Source: Lotus japonicus (Eukaryota; Streptophyta; Magnoliopsida; Fabales; Fabaceae). Taken from it: a stretch of 64,000 nucleotides of DNA. A program made the translations under genes and the position numbers. The DNA lies in assembly GCF_012489685.1 (NCBI RefSeq), contig NC_080043.1, forward strand, positions 57,186,289 to 57,250,288, given 5' to 3'. The notes below the pieces were generated by a model. The model was not told the origin of the DNA and ran no database searches. It worked only from the letters and a program-made list of their open reading frames with translations. This document shows positions 12,501-24,017 of this stretch, piece by piece; position 1 is the first letter of the stretch, and every line of letters starts with the position of its first letter.

Positions 12501-14163
12501 AACAATAAGTGAGGAAGAACATAAAAAGTTATGTTTAGTTGAGATTGAGAAACTTCTCTTGATTAATGGTCGATCGCTGAAAGATTTCAATGGCATGCCG
12601 CATGTAGATTCAGAATTGCTATTTCAATATGGCAATATATTGATGTACAATGAACTTAACTACGACACAGTTGAGATGAGACGACTACATTCAGAATGTA
12701 TTCAGAAGTTGAATGAAGGACAATTGAAAGCATATGAAGAGGTTATATCATCTGTTGATGGTAGCAATGGAGGATTCTTCTTTATATACGGTTATGGTGG
12801 AACAAGCAAAACATTTCTTTGGAAAACCATAACTTATAAACTTCGTGCTGAGAAGAAGATTGTACTAAACGTTGCATCCAGTGGCATTGCAGCACTCCTA
12901 TTACCTGGTGGTCGTACAGCTCATTCTCTTTTTTCAATCCCACTGAACTTGGACGAGGACTCATGTTGCGGCGTAATGCTTGGTACTGCTAAGGCGGAGT
13001 TGTTGCAATCTGCTAGCCTTATTATATGGGATGAAGCTCCGATGGTTAGTAAATATGCATTTGAAGCACTAGATAGGATCATGAGGGATCTAATGAAGTC
13101 TGATGTAAATGGTAATGGTGACAAACCATTTGGTGGTAAAGTTGTTGTTCTTGGAGGAGATTTTAGGCAAATTCTTCCAGTGATTCCTAAAGCGAGCAGA
13201 GCTGATGTAGTTATGGCAACGATTAATTCATCCCGTTTGTGGGGATCTTGCAAGGTTTTGACACTTAATCAGAATATGAGATTGCTCAGCAATTCAACAG
13301 ATCCTAAAATTGAAGAGCTTAGACAATTTGCTAAATGGGTACTTGATATTGGTGATGGAAATTTAGGAGATCATGTAGATGGTGAGGCGAACATAACAAT
13401 ACCGGAAAAATTCTTGATCCATCAATCTACCGATCCTATTGCTGATGTTGTCCAGTCTATCTATCCTAATCTAAGTGAGAATCCATCGTCAGCTGAATAT
13501 TATAAGGACAAGGCAATACTAGCTCCTACGTTAGATGATGTAGACTCTGTCAATAAACACATGCTTTTTCATTATCCTGGAGCTGAAAGGATCTATCTAA
13601 GTTGTGACACAATATGGAAGGTTGATGATTCTATTGGAATAGAGGCTGATTGGTTGACTACTGAGTTTTTGAATGGTATTCGATGCTCTGGAATGCCTGA
13701 TCACAGATTAGTTCTTAAAAAAGAAGCTCCTGTTATGCTCATCCGAAACTTAGACATATCATCCGGTCTGTGCAATGGAACAAGATTGATAATAAAAGAT
13801 CTCGGTGACAACATTGTTGGTGCTATTGTAATCACAGGTACACATATTGGTCATAAAGTTTATATTCCCAGAATGAGTCTAATGCCATCCGATGAATCAA
13901 TGCCAGTGAAGTTTCAGCGGAGGCAATTTCCATTCATCGTATCATTTGCTATGACAATAAACAAGAGCCAAGGTCAAACGCTTTCACATGTTGGTATTTA
14001 CCTACCTAAACATGTTTTCTCACATGGGCAGTTGTATGTTGCCATATCTAGAGTGACATCAATGGATGGGTTGAAGATTTTGATATGTAGTGAAGACCAT
14101 GCTGCACGGAATCTAACAAAAAATATTGTGTACAAAGAGATATTTCAGAAAATATATGTATAA
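9578..14163 (+). CDS. Helitron Rep-helicase (RepHel) transposase
   Basis: Rolling-circle transposase that nicks, joins and unwinds Helitron DNA. Exons 9578-10056, 10165-11093, 11193-12410 and 12497-14163 join in one open frame. From ATG 9602 the protein is 1422 residues, and the frame is open back to an acceptor at 9576-9577. Visible parts, numbered from that ATG: a Cys-rich N-terminal finger (CKHCDAMFW); the HUH motif QKRGLPHAH with His475 and His477; the two-tyrosine motif YLFKY (Tyr610, Tyr614); and a PIF1-type SF1 helicase with Walker A at 966-973, Walker [20 protein letters not shown] and the C-terminal [11 protein letters not shown] and YVAISRVTS motifs. No stop or frameshift is seen. 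One oddity: Walker A reads GYGGTSKT where the family has GYGGTGKT (codon AGC at 12805-12807). That may cripple ATP hydrolysis. All introns are GT-AG. Confidence 0.9.
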
Positions 14164-16008
14164 TAGAACTACTTATCATTATGTTTGTGAGTTTGTTATT
14201 AGACGTTACATTATAATTTGTTGCTTTTGTTTACTAAACTATTGCATCTTGGATTTAAAATCTTTTTAGTGAAACATCATAGCCAAAAAATATTGTCTTC
14301 CTTTTAGACATCTCGGTCCCCCTATTCAGTTTTTACGTGTAAAAAAAATGTTAGTGTTCAATTGTTTATTTGTTTAAGAAAAGAGATAGTTATTTCCTTC
14401 ATCTTTGTATTTTTTTTTGTCAAACCCTTAGTCTTAGTCACACCCCACATTTTTACAAAAGCTTTTTTTGATTGATTGAAATTTGGTTTGAGATTTTAAC
14501 TTATTGGGCTAGGCCCATCCTCTTATCAATTAAACATTTTTATTTGACCAAAAAAACCAGATTAGGTCTATGAATCAAACCTAATTACGATGTTGCCCTT
14601 CTAAAACACAATCAGCTTCTCATCTTCACATCTCTCACGCCGTTCGCGACCACGCCGTTGCTCCATTCTGCCCAGGTCGCGAGCAAGCCCTTTCCCTGTT
14701 CCGATTCAGACCACCACTCACGCTAAGAAGATGCACTAGAGATTCCATCTCGAGGTTGAGAAGCAGTAAAGCTATTCTGTATGAAATCAGTAGATTGTAA
14801 GACAACTACCCTAAATTTCCAGAAATCAAATTGTAAGTTAGTTTCTTGAACCCTAATTACATTAGTTTTAGCGTTTTTGGCTAATTTATTGTTTTTAAAA
14901 TGCTTCATGTTCAGTGTGGCCATGGGTATTGTGAATTCTCAAGTGGGGTGTGTGTAATTTCTCTCATGTTGTGATATTTGGGTGCTTCATGTTCAGTGTG
15001 CTCAAGGGTATTGTGAATTGTCAAGTGGGGGTGTGTAATTTCTGTCAAATTGCGATTTTTTTGCTGCTTCATGTTCAGTGTGCTCAAGGGTGTTGTGAAT
15101 TCTCAAGTGGGTTGTGCGTAATTTCTCTCAAGTTGCCATATGTTGATGCCTCATGTTCAGTGCGCAAGGGGTTTGTGAATTTTCAAGTGTAACTTCTAAG
15201 TATGATGAGAATCTATTTTTAGAGAATCCTTATAAGTGTGCTAGAACCCGTATCTCATGTACTATATTTTACTGGTTTTGTCTGTTGGTTTTATCTCATA
15301 GATTCTTCTATTAATAATAGCTATCCTTTGTTCTCAAAAATAAAAGATTAAGGTTATTGTTTCGTCCTTGACTGGCCCAAGCAGCTCACTTATGACTTAC
15401 CTCATGCATTTTCTTTTATTTTCATGTAGCTGTCTAACACAATTGCTGAAAGTGTCTGTTATTTTTGGTATTTTCAATCGCTCCCATTCCAAGTAATTTT
15501 ACTTTCATGTTTCACTCTGGTATTGGGGTATTCTTTTGCTCTTTTGTCTGTGCTGATTTTGCAAACCATCAATTCTCTAAGATAATTGAAACTTACATGA
15601 CAGATAAGACAGAATTGGCATATTCTGGAGCTCAAATCTGAACGAAAAGCAAGCATGAAAAGTTTGCTAAGAACTTAAAAATTGAGTAAAGGTTGTGCAA
15701 TAAACAAACTCAGTATAACAGTATATTTTGGCAAGCTTGCGAACTCATATAAAAGGGTTATACACACCAGCAAACTGCACTCTAACTATTTGCTTTTGAT
15801 CATTGTTTTGAACTATTCATTAATATATTGGTTCTCTTCATTATTAATCAAATTCCATTAGTTTACTATTCAATTCATGATTTCTCATCATCTAATTTTT
15901 TCACTTTTGATGCATATTTAGACCTGTTCTTATACCCCTTTTATCACTAACATGTATATTGTCATTCTATTTATCATATATAGGTGACACATATCAAAGG
16001 GAGAGAAG
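14164..16008. other. Non-coding Helitron interior between RepHel and the B3-like genes
   Basis: No supported gene. The stretch includes a pyrimidine-rich segment near 14620-14720 that could be a 5' UTR of the following B3-like gene, and the 82-bp minisatellite listed separately. The only long ORF in it is produced by that minisatellite. Confidence 0.5.
14901..15190. repeat. 82-bp minisatellite, about 3.5 copies
   Basis: Units start at 14901, 14983, 15065 and 15147, each beginning TGCTTCATGTTCAGTG (TGCCTCATG in the last). The first three are exactly 82 bp long. The fourth is shortened to about 44 bp. The copies differ by scattered substitutions, so the array is not very recent. Minisatellites are a common feature inside Helitrons. 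Confidence 0.85.
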
Positions 16009-17847
16009 GTGCAACAAAGAAAGCTGTTTGATATTCTAAGAATGGAACCCACTGCACTTTCAAGTCTACCTACTGGAGATAATTCCTTCCTGCTGATACA
16101 TTACACTGACAATGTGAGTCCTCAGCTATTTATTTTGTATTATACTGCATCTCATTTATTCAAAGTAGAACCTGCAATTCTCATCACTTTGTTGTAGTTT
16201 GTTGGAAGAGATCACATATTTTCTTCTTATCTACTAACTAAAAAATTGGAACTGTGTTTGTTCTTACTAGAAGTTGCGGCTGTATACAGCTTTAAAGTTG
16301 TATTAAATTTAGGGGTGGTTATATTTCACTGAATCATATTGAAATGTTGAAAGTTTAGTTTCACCCCAAATATAGCAAAATTATGTAGTTCTTAGTTTGA
16401 TAGTGGATCGTTCTTCTTTTCAAATGTTCTTGTGATTTTTTTACCTATGATTGAAAAAGATGCATTATCCCTATGTTTAAGTTTAACTGTTTATTGATAT
16501 GCAACCCCTCCCCCATCTTTAGACATTATGTACTCCTCAATGAGTTTTAACTGGTTCGTAAAATGCACTTAATTAGCTGAGGATATTATTTGGCCAAAGA
16601 AGGATTTTAAGACTGGGAGTTGTGAAAGTAGTTAATTTACAATTGGCAATAGTTTCACTTTCAGTTCATGTTATCTGTGTTTATGACATTACCTAATAGA
16701 ATGTTGCTGGTTCTGACATTATCATGGATCAAAAAATTGATCAGTGTTTATGTGTAAATAAAATTGTATATTTGACTTATAATTCAGGGTTTATGTTAGA
16801 TTTGCTTTTGAAAGAAAGCTCAAAGCTGAAATATTGAGAATCTGCTATGTTCATTTTATGTTCAGCTTTCCCATCACTTTTTTCACATTTTTAGTGACAA
16901 GTTTATATTGTACTTAGCTTTATCTTTATCATGTATTGTCTCTTAGTTTTACAAATAATGTTGCAATTCATCTTTGATGTTGTATATTAAGCAATTTTAT
17001 GATACATATATAGTTACTGATCATTCCATGTTTTTTCTGTAGGAATCTGTCGTTGTTCCTAAGTGGTTCGTGAGAAAATTCCCTGATGTTGGACAGTTGC
17101 AGAATGTCCTTCTCTCGGATCCAATGGACAACACGTTTGCAATTAAGGTCAGATCAGAAGCCAGTAAATTGCTTTTTGCGGAAGGTTTCGAAGATATCTG
17201 CCAAGCACACAACATTGCTGATATTGTTCGTGTCATTATACGTATACTGGGACTGGCCATTTCAATATTAGGATATTTTATGACGAGGTCACGGAGGTTA
17301 ATTATCAAGTGCTAGAGGATCCTGTTGATGATGATGATGAGGATTTTGCAGATCATGATGATGGGTATTTTGCGTGGTTGAATGTGCTCACCAAACCGAT
17401 GGTCACTGACGGTCAAGTGTTGGTAGTGTATTTGTATCTCAGTCTATTTCACATACTTTATATGGATAGATTTGTGCCATTATTGATATCTCTATTTATT
17501 TTTTATAGAGCATCCCTGCAAAATATGTGAATACCAAGCTCAAACACCATCCATCATCACTGAATATCATATTACCTGATGAGTCCGTGGAGCGATGGGT
17601 TCTGAAATGGGCCACAGAGAGGCCATGGCAATGTGTGTTCGGGGTTGGTTGGTATGATTTTGCTACGAACCAACGTCTCCGTGCTCGTGACCAGTTAGTA
17701 TTCTATAAGATGCCTCAAGCCGACACCTACAAGGTTGTCCATTATCCGCCACTAATTTGGGAGCTGCTGAAGTTTGGTCTTTGGATTTGGGAAGGAACTT
17801 TGGATTTTGTAATGGGTTTATCTTTGAATTGGTGGTGTTATCTCTAG
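16009..17847 (+). pseudogene. B3-like DNA-binding gene with a frameshift
   Basis: Plant B3 domains are DNA-binding pseudobarrels of transcription factors. This copy has exon 16009-16113 with donor GTGAGT. A second exon from 17043 starts ESVVVPKWFVRKFPD, and a third from 17509 reads SIPAKYVNTKL and later GVGWYDFATNQ and DQLVFYKMP. These patterns resemble B3 or REM-like domains. The two N-terminal exons form one domain half and an acidic linker (Asp/Glu run near 17325-17360) joins the second half. The middle exon is in frame to about 17231 and then continues in a shifted frame (GHFNIRIFYDEV) to about 17424. One base appears to be missing near 17232, so the gene is broken unless the assembly is wrong there. 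It matches the gene at 18792-19466, which has no such lesion. Confidence 0.6.
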
Positions 17848-18791
17848 ACTTTATGTGTCTATTAGTATTAGTAATTATATTGGCTGCATTAGTAGTTAAA
17901 TTTGCTATGTATGGAGTGTTTAATTATATGTTTGTGTTGTTAATTTTGCTGAACTTGAGTTGATAAGTTGTCATGTATGGATGGTGTTGGATGTCTGTTT
18001 CATCTTCAATGATTTCCTTTAAACTTGGTTCATGGTAGTAGTCATTGAGAATATTAGTCTATTTTGTTTCTGTGGTGAATTATAGATGTACCCAACTTAT
18101 TGTAATTCATGTCAAAGTTCCCCACACACACACACACACTTGAATTATTGAATGGGTTGTAAAAGCTGAGGTAGAATGACTAGGGATTTACTGAATATTT
18201 TGTCTGTAGTAAAACACATGATAGCTAATTGTACTATATGATATTTTGTTATGAAAAGAGATATCCATTGATTATTAATGCTACACGAGAATATTATAGC
18301 TTCAACTAAACCTTACCAAGCAAGTAAATTTATATATTTTGTCATAAAAGGTAGATATTTTTTGCAAGTATAGCCATGTGACCAAAAGGTGACAAGACAC
18401 TATGTTCTTATTCTACTATTGTCCCTCACCTAACTTAGATTCCAACAACTTAAAGTTAACATTTAAAACATTCAAATACTCTATCCACATATAATTGCAT
18501 TGTACCATCACTTAGCAATGGTACTTTATTTTAGTCTCATTGTTCCCTATATATATGACTGGTTTAATTTGATTCATGCACCCACACAATCAAACTATTG
18601 AATCACCTCTCCCATTTCCACCATGCAACCAACACACTTTGCCTCCCTTCCCACTCATGCAAGATCTTTCCACACGCTACTTCATGCAAATCGTGTATGT
18701 TTTTTTTATATGAATAAGTTGTATTCTTTTCATTATTTAGTAACCCGATTATAAATTTAATTGGTTAATGGTTTTCTTTTGTTAGAATTCC
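17848..18791. other. Spacer between the two B3-like genes
   Basis: AT-rich, with a short (CA)n run near 18122-18140. I see no other structure. The last 200 bp, with a TATATATGA-like stretch near 18550, could hold the promoter of the second B3-like gene, but this is only a guess. Confidence 0.4.
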
Positions 18792-19466
18792 ATGGATTTA
18801 CCCAGGCAGTTTATAGATTCACATTCACACGTGCTTGAAAATGAGATGGTTGTTTTGTTTGACCCTGTTGGGAACGTTTTCCATTGCTTGGTTACAAGAT
18901 GTGGAACAGGAGTTCAGTTTGAGGAAGTATTTCAGAGAATTTGCCACAAACATAACTTGGAAGGAACATCTATAATTCATCTCTGTCATATTCATGATAA
19001 TCATTATGACATACGAATATTTGGTGATGGTGAGATGGAAATAAATTATGTTGGCCCTAATAATGCAGAGCCTTTTGGGCGTGACCCCATATGGACAATA
19101 GATCTAACCCCTGAACTTTGTAGAGGTGATAAAAGATTGGTATGTTATTCATTATTATATCTCAATCCCATAATTATTTATCTTTTAGTATTGTTAATTT
19201 TAATTTTCCCTTAACAGCCTATCCCAACTCGAATACTAGAAGATCATTTGTCTCACCATCCTACATTCATTAACATGGTGTTGCCAAATGGTTATGTTAC
19301 TGAGTGGTTTTTGAATTGGGACGAAACGAGCTACCCCAAATGCATGATAGGCATTGGATGGTATGAGTATTGCAGGGCAAGCAGGTTCAGTTTCACCGAT
19401 CAATTGAAATTTTTCAAGTTGCAAGCGCCTGATACTTTTAAAGTTGTAATTGTTCGAAACAATTGA
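18792..19466 (+). CDS. B3-like DNA-binding protein, two exons
   Basis: Exons 18792-19139 and 19218-19466 (GT-AG intron with donor GTATGT) join in frame to a 198-residue protein. The first exon holds one B3-like half (EMVVLFDPVGNVF, then HYDIRIFGDGEMEINY). The second holds the other (PIPTRILEDHLSHHPTF, then GIGWYEYCRASRF and FKVVIVRNN). The order of elements is the same as in the broken copy at 16009-17847, so the two are diverged paralogues. The protein is small for a B3 transcription factor and has no other domain. It sits about 220 bp before the Helitron 3' hairpin on the same strand as RepHel, so it is inside the element. It may be a captured gene or a long-standing Helitron accessory gene. 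B3 assignment is by pattern and needs profile confirmation. Confidence 0.6.
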
Positions 19467-19687
19467 GTGCTTTGTGGCTCAATGGTTTCAATTGAATACA
19501 TTGATTTTATGTTTCTTAGCGTATTATACCTGTTGATGTTTCCTGTTTGTGTTCTTAGTTTTGATATTGTGAAAAAATAATTATGTGAATAAATGAGTAG
19601 TTGGGATCTCATAAATTGTAATAAAATAATGAATTATTGTTGGTTTAAATTAATCGCATTTGTTTCAACGAAAATAATGATTTAGCG

Positions 19688-19716
19688 CCCGTGCATCGCA
19701 CGGGTATAATCACTAG
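19688..19716 (+). other. Helitron 3' terminus: hairpin plus CTAG
   Basis: CCCGTGC (19688-19694), loop ATC, and GCACGGG (19698-19704) form a perfect 7-bp GC-rich stem. After 8 bases comes CTAG at 19713-19716, followed by T. This is the canonical Helitron 3' end: a hairpin about 10 bases before CTRR, inserted before T. It serves as the termination signal of rolling-circle transposition. Confidence 0.92.
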
Positions 19717-19805
19717 TGTGTTTTAAACTAGCAAGTTGAAGGGTAGCATCTAATCCAAAACATTAATTTGGGCTAATGCAATTATATGGAGGACATGCCT
19801 TGTCT

Positions 19806-20060
19806 TCAATCTTCATCATCTGATGTAGGATACTCTCTTCCATCAAACTCCTCTTGACCTACAATAGCTATTTAGTATTTAAGTTGTTAAAAGAAATTCT
19901 ACAATATGAATCTTCACACAAAATTGAAGAATACAAATAGATGAAAGTATATATTGCTAATTAAGCACAAAAAATGCTATAATTAATTACTTGAAGATGA
20001 TATCGCAGCGATTAGCTTGCTTTGCAGTTCAGTGTAGTTAGTCTCATTCATCAAAAAGTG
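19806..20060 (-). CDS. Last two exons of an unidentified minus-strand gene, cut by the gap
   Basis: On the minus strand an open segment from the gap edge (20060) to 19991 ends at a GT donor (19990-19989). After an intron, an AG acceptor at 19860-19859 leads into exon 19858-19806 with a stop at 19806-19808. The joined frame reads NETNYTELQSKL, then a Ser run, then EEFDGREYPTSDDED. The in-phase junction and acidic C-terminus suggest a real 3' gene end, but I recognise no family and the rest is hidden. The stop lies 90 bp beyond the Helitron 3' end, so this would be the Helitron's target neighbourhood. Confidence 0.35.
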
Positions 20061-20160
20061 NNNNNNNNNNNNNNNNNNNNNNNNNNNNNNNNNNNNNNNN
20101 NNNNNNNNNNNNNNNNNNNNNNNNNNNNNNNNNNNNNNNNNNNNNNNNNNNNNNNNNNNN
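20061..20160. other. Assembly gap (100 N)
   Basis: Exactly 100 N, the usual placeholder for a gap of unknown size. The Ty3 integrase frame enters from the right and unrelated sequence lies on the left. The missing piece should contain the integrase C-terminus, any chromodomain, the polypurine tract and a second LTR of about 4 kb, so the true gap is likely several kilobases. Confidence 0.95.
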
Positions 20161-23100
20161 AGCCTTGTTCCCAAAGCCTCTTGAAGAGCTCCCCAAAAAT
20201 GTGATGTAAACTTCGGGTCTCGATCGGATACAATACTTGTCGGTACTCCGTGAAGTCGTACAATCTCCGCTATATATAACTCTGATAGTTTCTCCACGTT
20301 GTACGTAGTCCTCACCGGTACGAAATGAGCCGACTTAGTCAGTCGATCCACGATTACCCAAATAGAATCGTATCCCTTCTGGGTTCTTGGCAAAGCCACG
20401 ACGAAATCCATCGATATGCTATCCCATTTCCATTCTGGCACATCCAAGCTTTGTAGCATACCTGAAGACTTCTGATGTTCCACCTTCGCCTTCTGACATG
20501 TCAGACATGCAGCTACATACTCCGCCACTTGTCTTTTCATTCCTGGCCACCAAAAATTCATCTTCAAGTCTTGGTACATCTTCTTCATTCCAGGATGAAT
20601 GCTTAACTTGCTCTTGTGACCTTCATCCATAATCAATCTTCTCAATTCAGGGTTGTTAGGCACACAAACCCTATCCTTGCACCGTAGGATGTTGTCACTT
20701 CCTACCTTGAATTCTGGGTCTTTACCTTGACTTACCAAATTCCTTTTCCCGAGCAGAAACTCATCTTGTAACTGTTGATCTCGGATTTCTTCCATCAATC
20801 CATTGGTAATTCTGATCATCCCGAACTTCAGTTCTCCCTCGGACAATCTCACATCCAAGCTCAAATCTCGAAATTGCTCTAACAGCTGCAGCTCCTTCAC
20901 CATCATCGACGAGATGTGCATCTTCCTGCTCAAGGCATCAGCAACAACGTTCGCCTTTCCAGGATGATATTGTAGAGTGAACTCGTAATCTTTAAGAAAC
21001 TCCATCCACCGACGCTGCCTCATGTTCAGCTCCTTCTGCTCAAACAAGTACTTCAAGCTCTTATGATCACTGAATATAGTGAAATTGCATCCATACAAGT
21101 GATGCCTCCAAATCTTCAGTGCAAATACGATCGCAGCTAGTTCCAAGTCATGAGTTGGATAATTCTTCTCATGCACCTTCAGTTGTCTTGAAGCATAAGC
21201 AACCACCTTCCGATGTTGCATCAGCACACATCCCAAACCTTGATGTGAAGCATCACAGTATACCTCATAAGGTTCCTCAGGTTGCGGTAAGACGAGTACA
21301 GGTGACGTCGTCAACCGTTCCTTCATCGTCTGAATGCTAGTCTCGCACGCTTCAGTCCATGCAAAAGGTTGGTCCTTCCTCGTCAGTTGAGTCAAAGGTC
21401 CAACTATCTTCGCGAAATTCTCGATAAAACGGCGATAGTATCCCGCCAAACCGACAAAACTTCTGATCTCCGTCACTGTCTTCGGCCGTTCCCATGACAA
21501 TACGGTCTCCACCTTTGCTGGGTCCACAGCTATTCCCTCCTTAGAGATCACATGACCTAAGAATTTTACCTCTTCGAGCCAAAATTCGCACTTGGAAGGA
21601 TTGGCATACAACTCCTTCTCCCTCAGCACTTGTAAAACTTGTCGCAAGTGCTCCTCGTGGTCTTCGGCATTCTTCGAGTAGATTAAGATATCGTCGATAA
21701 ACACCACGACGAATCGATCCAGGAACGTATGAAAAGTCATATTCATGTAAGCCATGAATATTGCAGGTGCGTTCGTTACCCCAAATGGCATCACTAAGTA
21801 CTCATAGTGTCCATAACGGGTTCTGAATGCCGTCTTCTGGATATCCTCGGTCTTGACCCTGATTTGATGATAACCCGACTTCAGGTCGATCTTCGAGAAT
21901 ATCGTAGCTCCTCGCAGTTGATCCATCAAATCATCAATCCTAGGTAACGGATACCTATTCTTGGCGGTTACTTTGTTCAGTTGCCGGTAGTCAACACATA
22001 ATCTCGATTTCCCGTCCTTCTTCTTCACCAATAAGACTGGAGCTCCCCAAGGTGAAACGCTTGGTCGTATGAATCCCTTCGACAGAAGATCTTCGAGTTG
22101 GGACTTCAGTTCCACTAGCTCCGCAGGTGCCATACGATATGGTGCAATCGATATCGGCCCTGTTCCCGGTACGATGTCTATCGCAAACTCAATGTCGCGT
22201 ACAGGCGGCAATCCAGGTACATCGCCAGGAAAAACGTCTGTGAATTCCTTCACCACTGGAATACTGCCAACTTCTGGGTTCCCTTTGCTCTCCAAGCTTA
22301 GCAAAACAGAATACTCCTGAGATCCCTCGTTCAAAGCGACGCTGATGTGATTGGCAGATAGATACTCGGAAAGATCCGAATCAGGGAATACCACTCTCTT
22401 TCGGTTGCAGTCCAAAAGACAATGATAGCGGGACAACCAATCCATTCCTAGGATAACATCTAGGTTCTTAAGAGTTAGGCATACTAGGTTAGCATGGTAG
22501 ATCCTATTGTTGTATGTTATCGGACAATACATGCATGCTGAATTAGCAAGTAGAGTCTTGGCAGGAGTAGCAACTATCAGATCGAAGCTCAAAGCAGTAA
22601 TAGGAAGTCTTAATCTGATTGCACACTCTCTAGAGATAAAAGAATGCGTTGCACCGGAATCAAAAAGTACGGATAGAAGGTTACCGTCAATCTCGCCGTC
22701 GCCTCTAATCAGTCCATCGACCCCCTCAGCATCCTCACCATCCATGGTGTAGACTCTCGCCTTCGCAGCAGGACGCTTCCCTCGGGCAGTGTTGACGGCT
22801 GATTCCGCCTTTGGTACCTTGCACTGTGCCGCAGTATGCCCCAGTTTGTTACAGTTGTAACATTGAGGTCTCGTGTCGGGACAATCACGAGCATAATGCC
22901 CTTGCTTTCCACACTTGAAGCAAGTCAGTTCCCGGTTCTGAGTCTGACCTCCTGAACCACCAGCAGCACCCACCATGGGCCTGTAAGATCCCGAGGCAAA
23001 TCCCCTTCCAGCAGGACGCTGATATGGCCTCCTGTTTTGAAACCTCCCTCGATTCTGAACATTCTGAGGACCCGACCTCATCGGCCCTCCAGCTCCAGCC

Positions 23101-23807
23101 CGGTTTAGCCTCCGGTTCTTCATCAGTTCCACCTCCGTGGCCTTCTCAACCAAAGATTGGAATCGCATGATTCCCAGCGGCCTCACTGAGTCCTCAATAT
23201 CTGGCCTCAACCCATTCACGAAACGCTTGCACATGTAGCGCTCGTTCACATGGTCGTGGAAGAATTGGAAATGCTTGGCCAGAGACTCCAGCTTCGAAGC
23301 AAATTCCGGTACAGACATACCTCCCTGACGGAGGGTTAGAAACTGGGACTCCCGCTCATCCCGAGCACTAGTTGGAAAGTATTTCTCCAAGAATGCGTCC
23401 CGGAAAGAGTTCCAGTTAACCTCTTCATGGTTGGCTTCCATGATCCCCTTGTGGCCCTTCCACCAGTACTCGGCATCATCGAGCAACAGATAAGTCGCCA
23501 TGCCCACCTTGGCACCCTCAACAGTCTGTAGGACGCCGAATATCTTTTCAACCTCCTGAATCCAGAGATCTGCTTTGTCTGGATCAGTACCACCAGAGAA
23601 CTTGGGTGGGTTTTGCCTCCTGAAGTCATTGAGGCCTTTGTTCTGGTCCAGAGTTATTTCCCTCTGGCACTGATGTTGTTCACGTGCTTCTTCAGTAGCA
23701 CGCCTCATGGCATTATCATTTGCCTGTGCGGTTACCGCTTGGGCCTGCGCTGTTACCGCTTGGGCCATAGTGGCCATCATCTCAGCTAGCTGGTTATTAT
23801 TCACCAT
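20161..23807 (-). CDS. Ty3/gypsy gag-pol polyprotein, C-terminus missing in the gap
   Basis: One frame of 1215 visible residues starting at ATG 23807. Gag occupies about residues 1-340, with two CCHC knuckles at 296-309 and 316-329. The aspartic protease motif DSGA is at 383-386. Reverse transcriptase spans about 590-755, with the catalytic FIDD near 703. RNase H spans about 846-960. Integrase has its zinc finger at His1064, His1071, Cys1101 and Cys1104, and its first two catalytic acids at Asp1134 and Asp1195. The third acid (Glu) and the C-terminus would follow and are not present. No stop or frameshift is seen, so the visible part is intact. Reading through the Ns into the sequence at 19983-20060 would produce a false C-terminus. 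The product would make capsid, protease, reverse transcriptase and integrase for replication. Confidence 0.93.
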
Positions 23808-24005
23808 ATTCTGTTAAAGGAAGCAAACAGTCAGTACTTATCATAAGATAGCATCTAGCATCACTATACAATATGAGTAAGCAATAACTTCAATCAATTT
23901 TTAAGCGAAAAATCGCTTGCAGACAATCAATTTTCACTCTTTGCAGAGTCACACAACCTAGCACAGAAGACCTATTCCCCAACAACTCCCGAAAGACTCG
24001 ACCGT

Positions 24006-24017
24006 GCTCTGATACCA
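24006..24017 (-). other. Primer-binding site of the Ty3 element
   Basis: On the minus strand it reads TGGTATCAGAGC, complementary to the 3' end of initiator methionine tRNA. It lies three bases from the LTR end, as expected for first-strand priming. Confidence 0.9.

Larger units (their letters stand above)
2624..19716 (+). mobile_element. Large autonomous-type Helitron, 3' end defined, 5' end not found
   Basis: The unit holds, all on one strand, an RPA1-like gene, a Rep-helicase gene and two B3-like genes. It ends in a canonical Helitron 3' terminus at 19688-19716 (hairpin, then CTAG, followed by T). Helitrons are rolling-circle transposons that insert between A and T without a target duplication. 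The given start is only the first gene assigned to the element. The true 5' TC terminus could lie anywhere upstream, including outside the window, and the RPA1-like fragment at 1-564 may be inside it too. At over 17 kb this is long for a Helitron but compatible with an element carrying several genes. Confidence 0.7.

Noticed and set aside
19983..20263. Coding sequence running through the N gap on either strand
   Set aside because: The Ns translate as X and make false ORFs. The two sides are unrelated and the gap size is unknown.
20387..22912. + strand and other-frame ORFs within the Ty3 gag-pol region
   Set aside because: They are shadows of the 1215-codon minus-strand frame and carry no family motifs.
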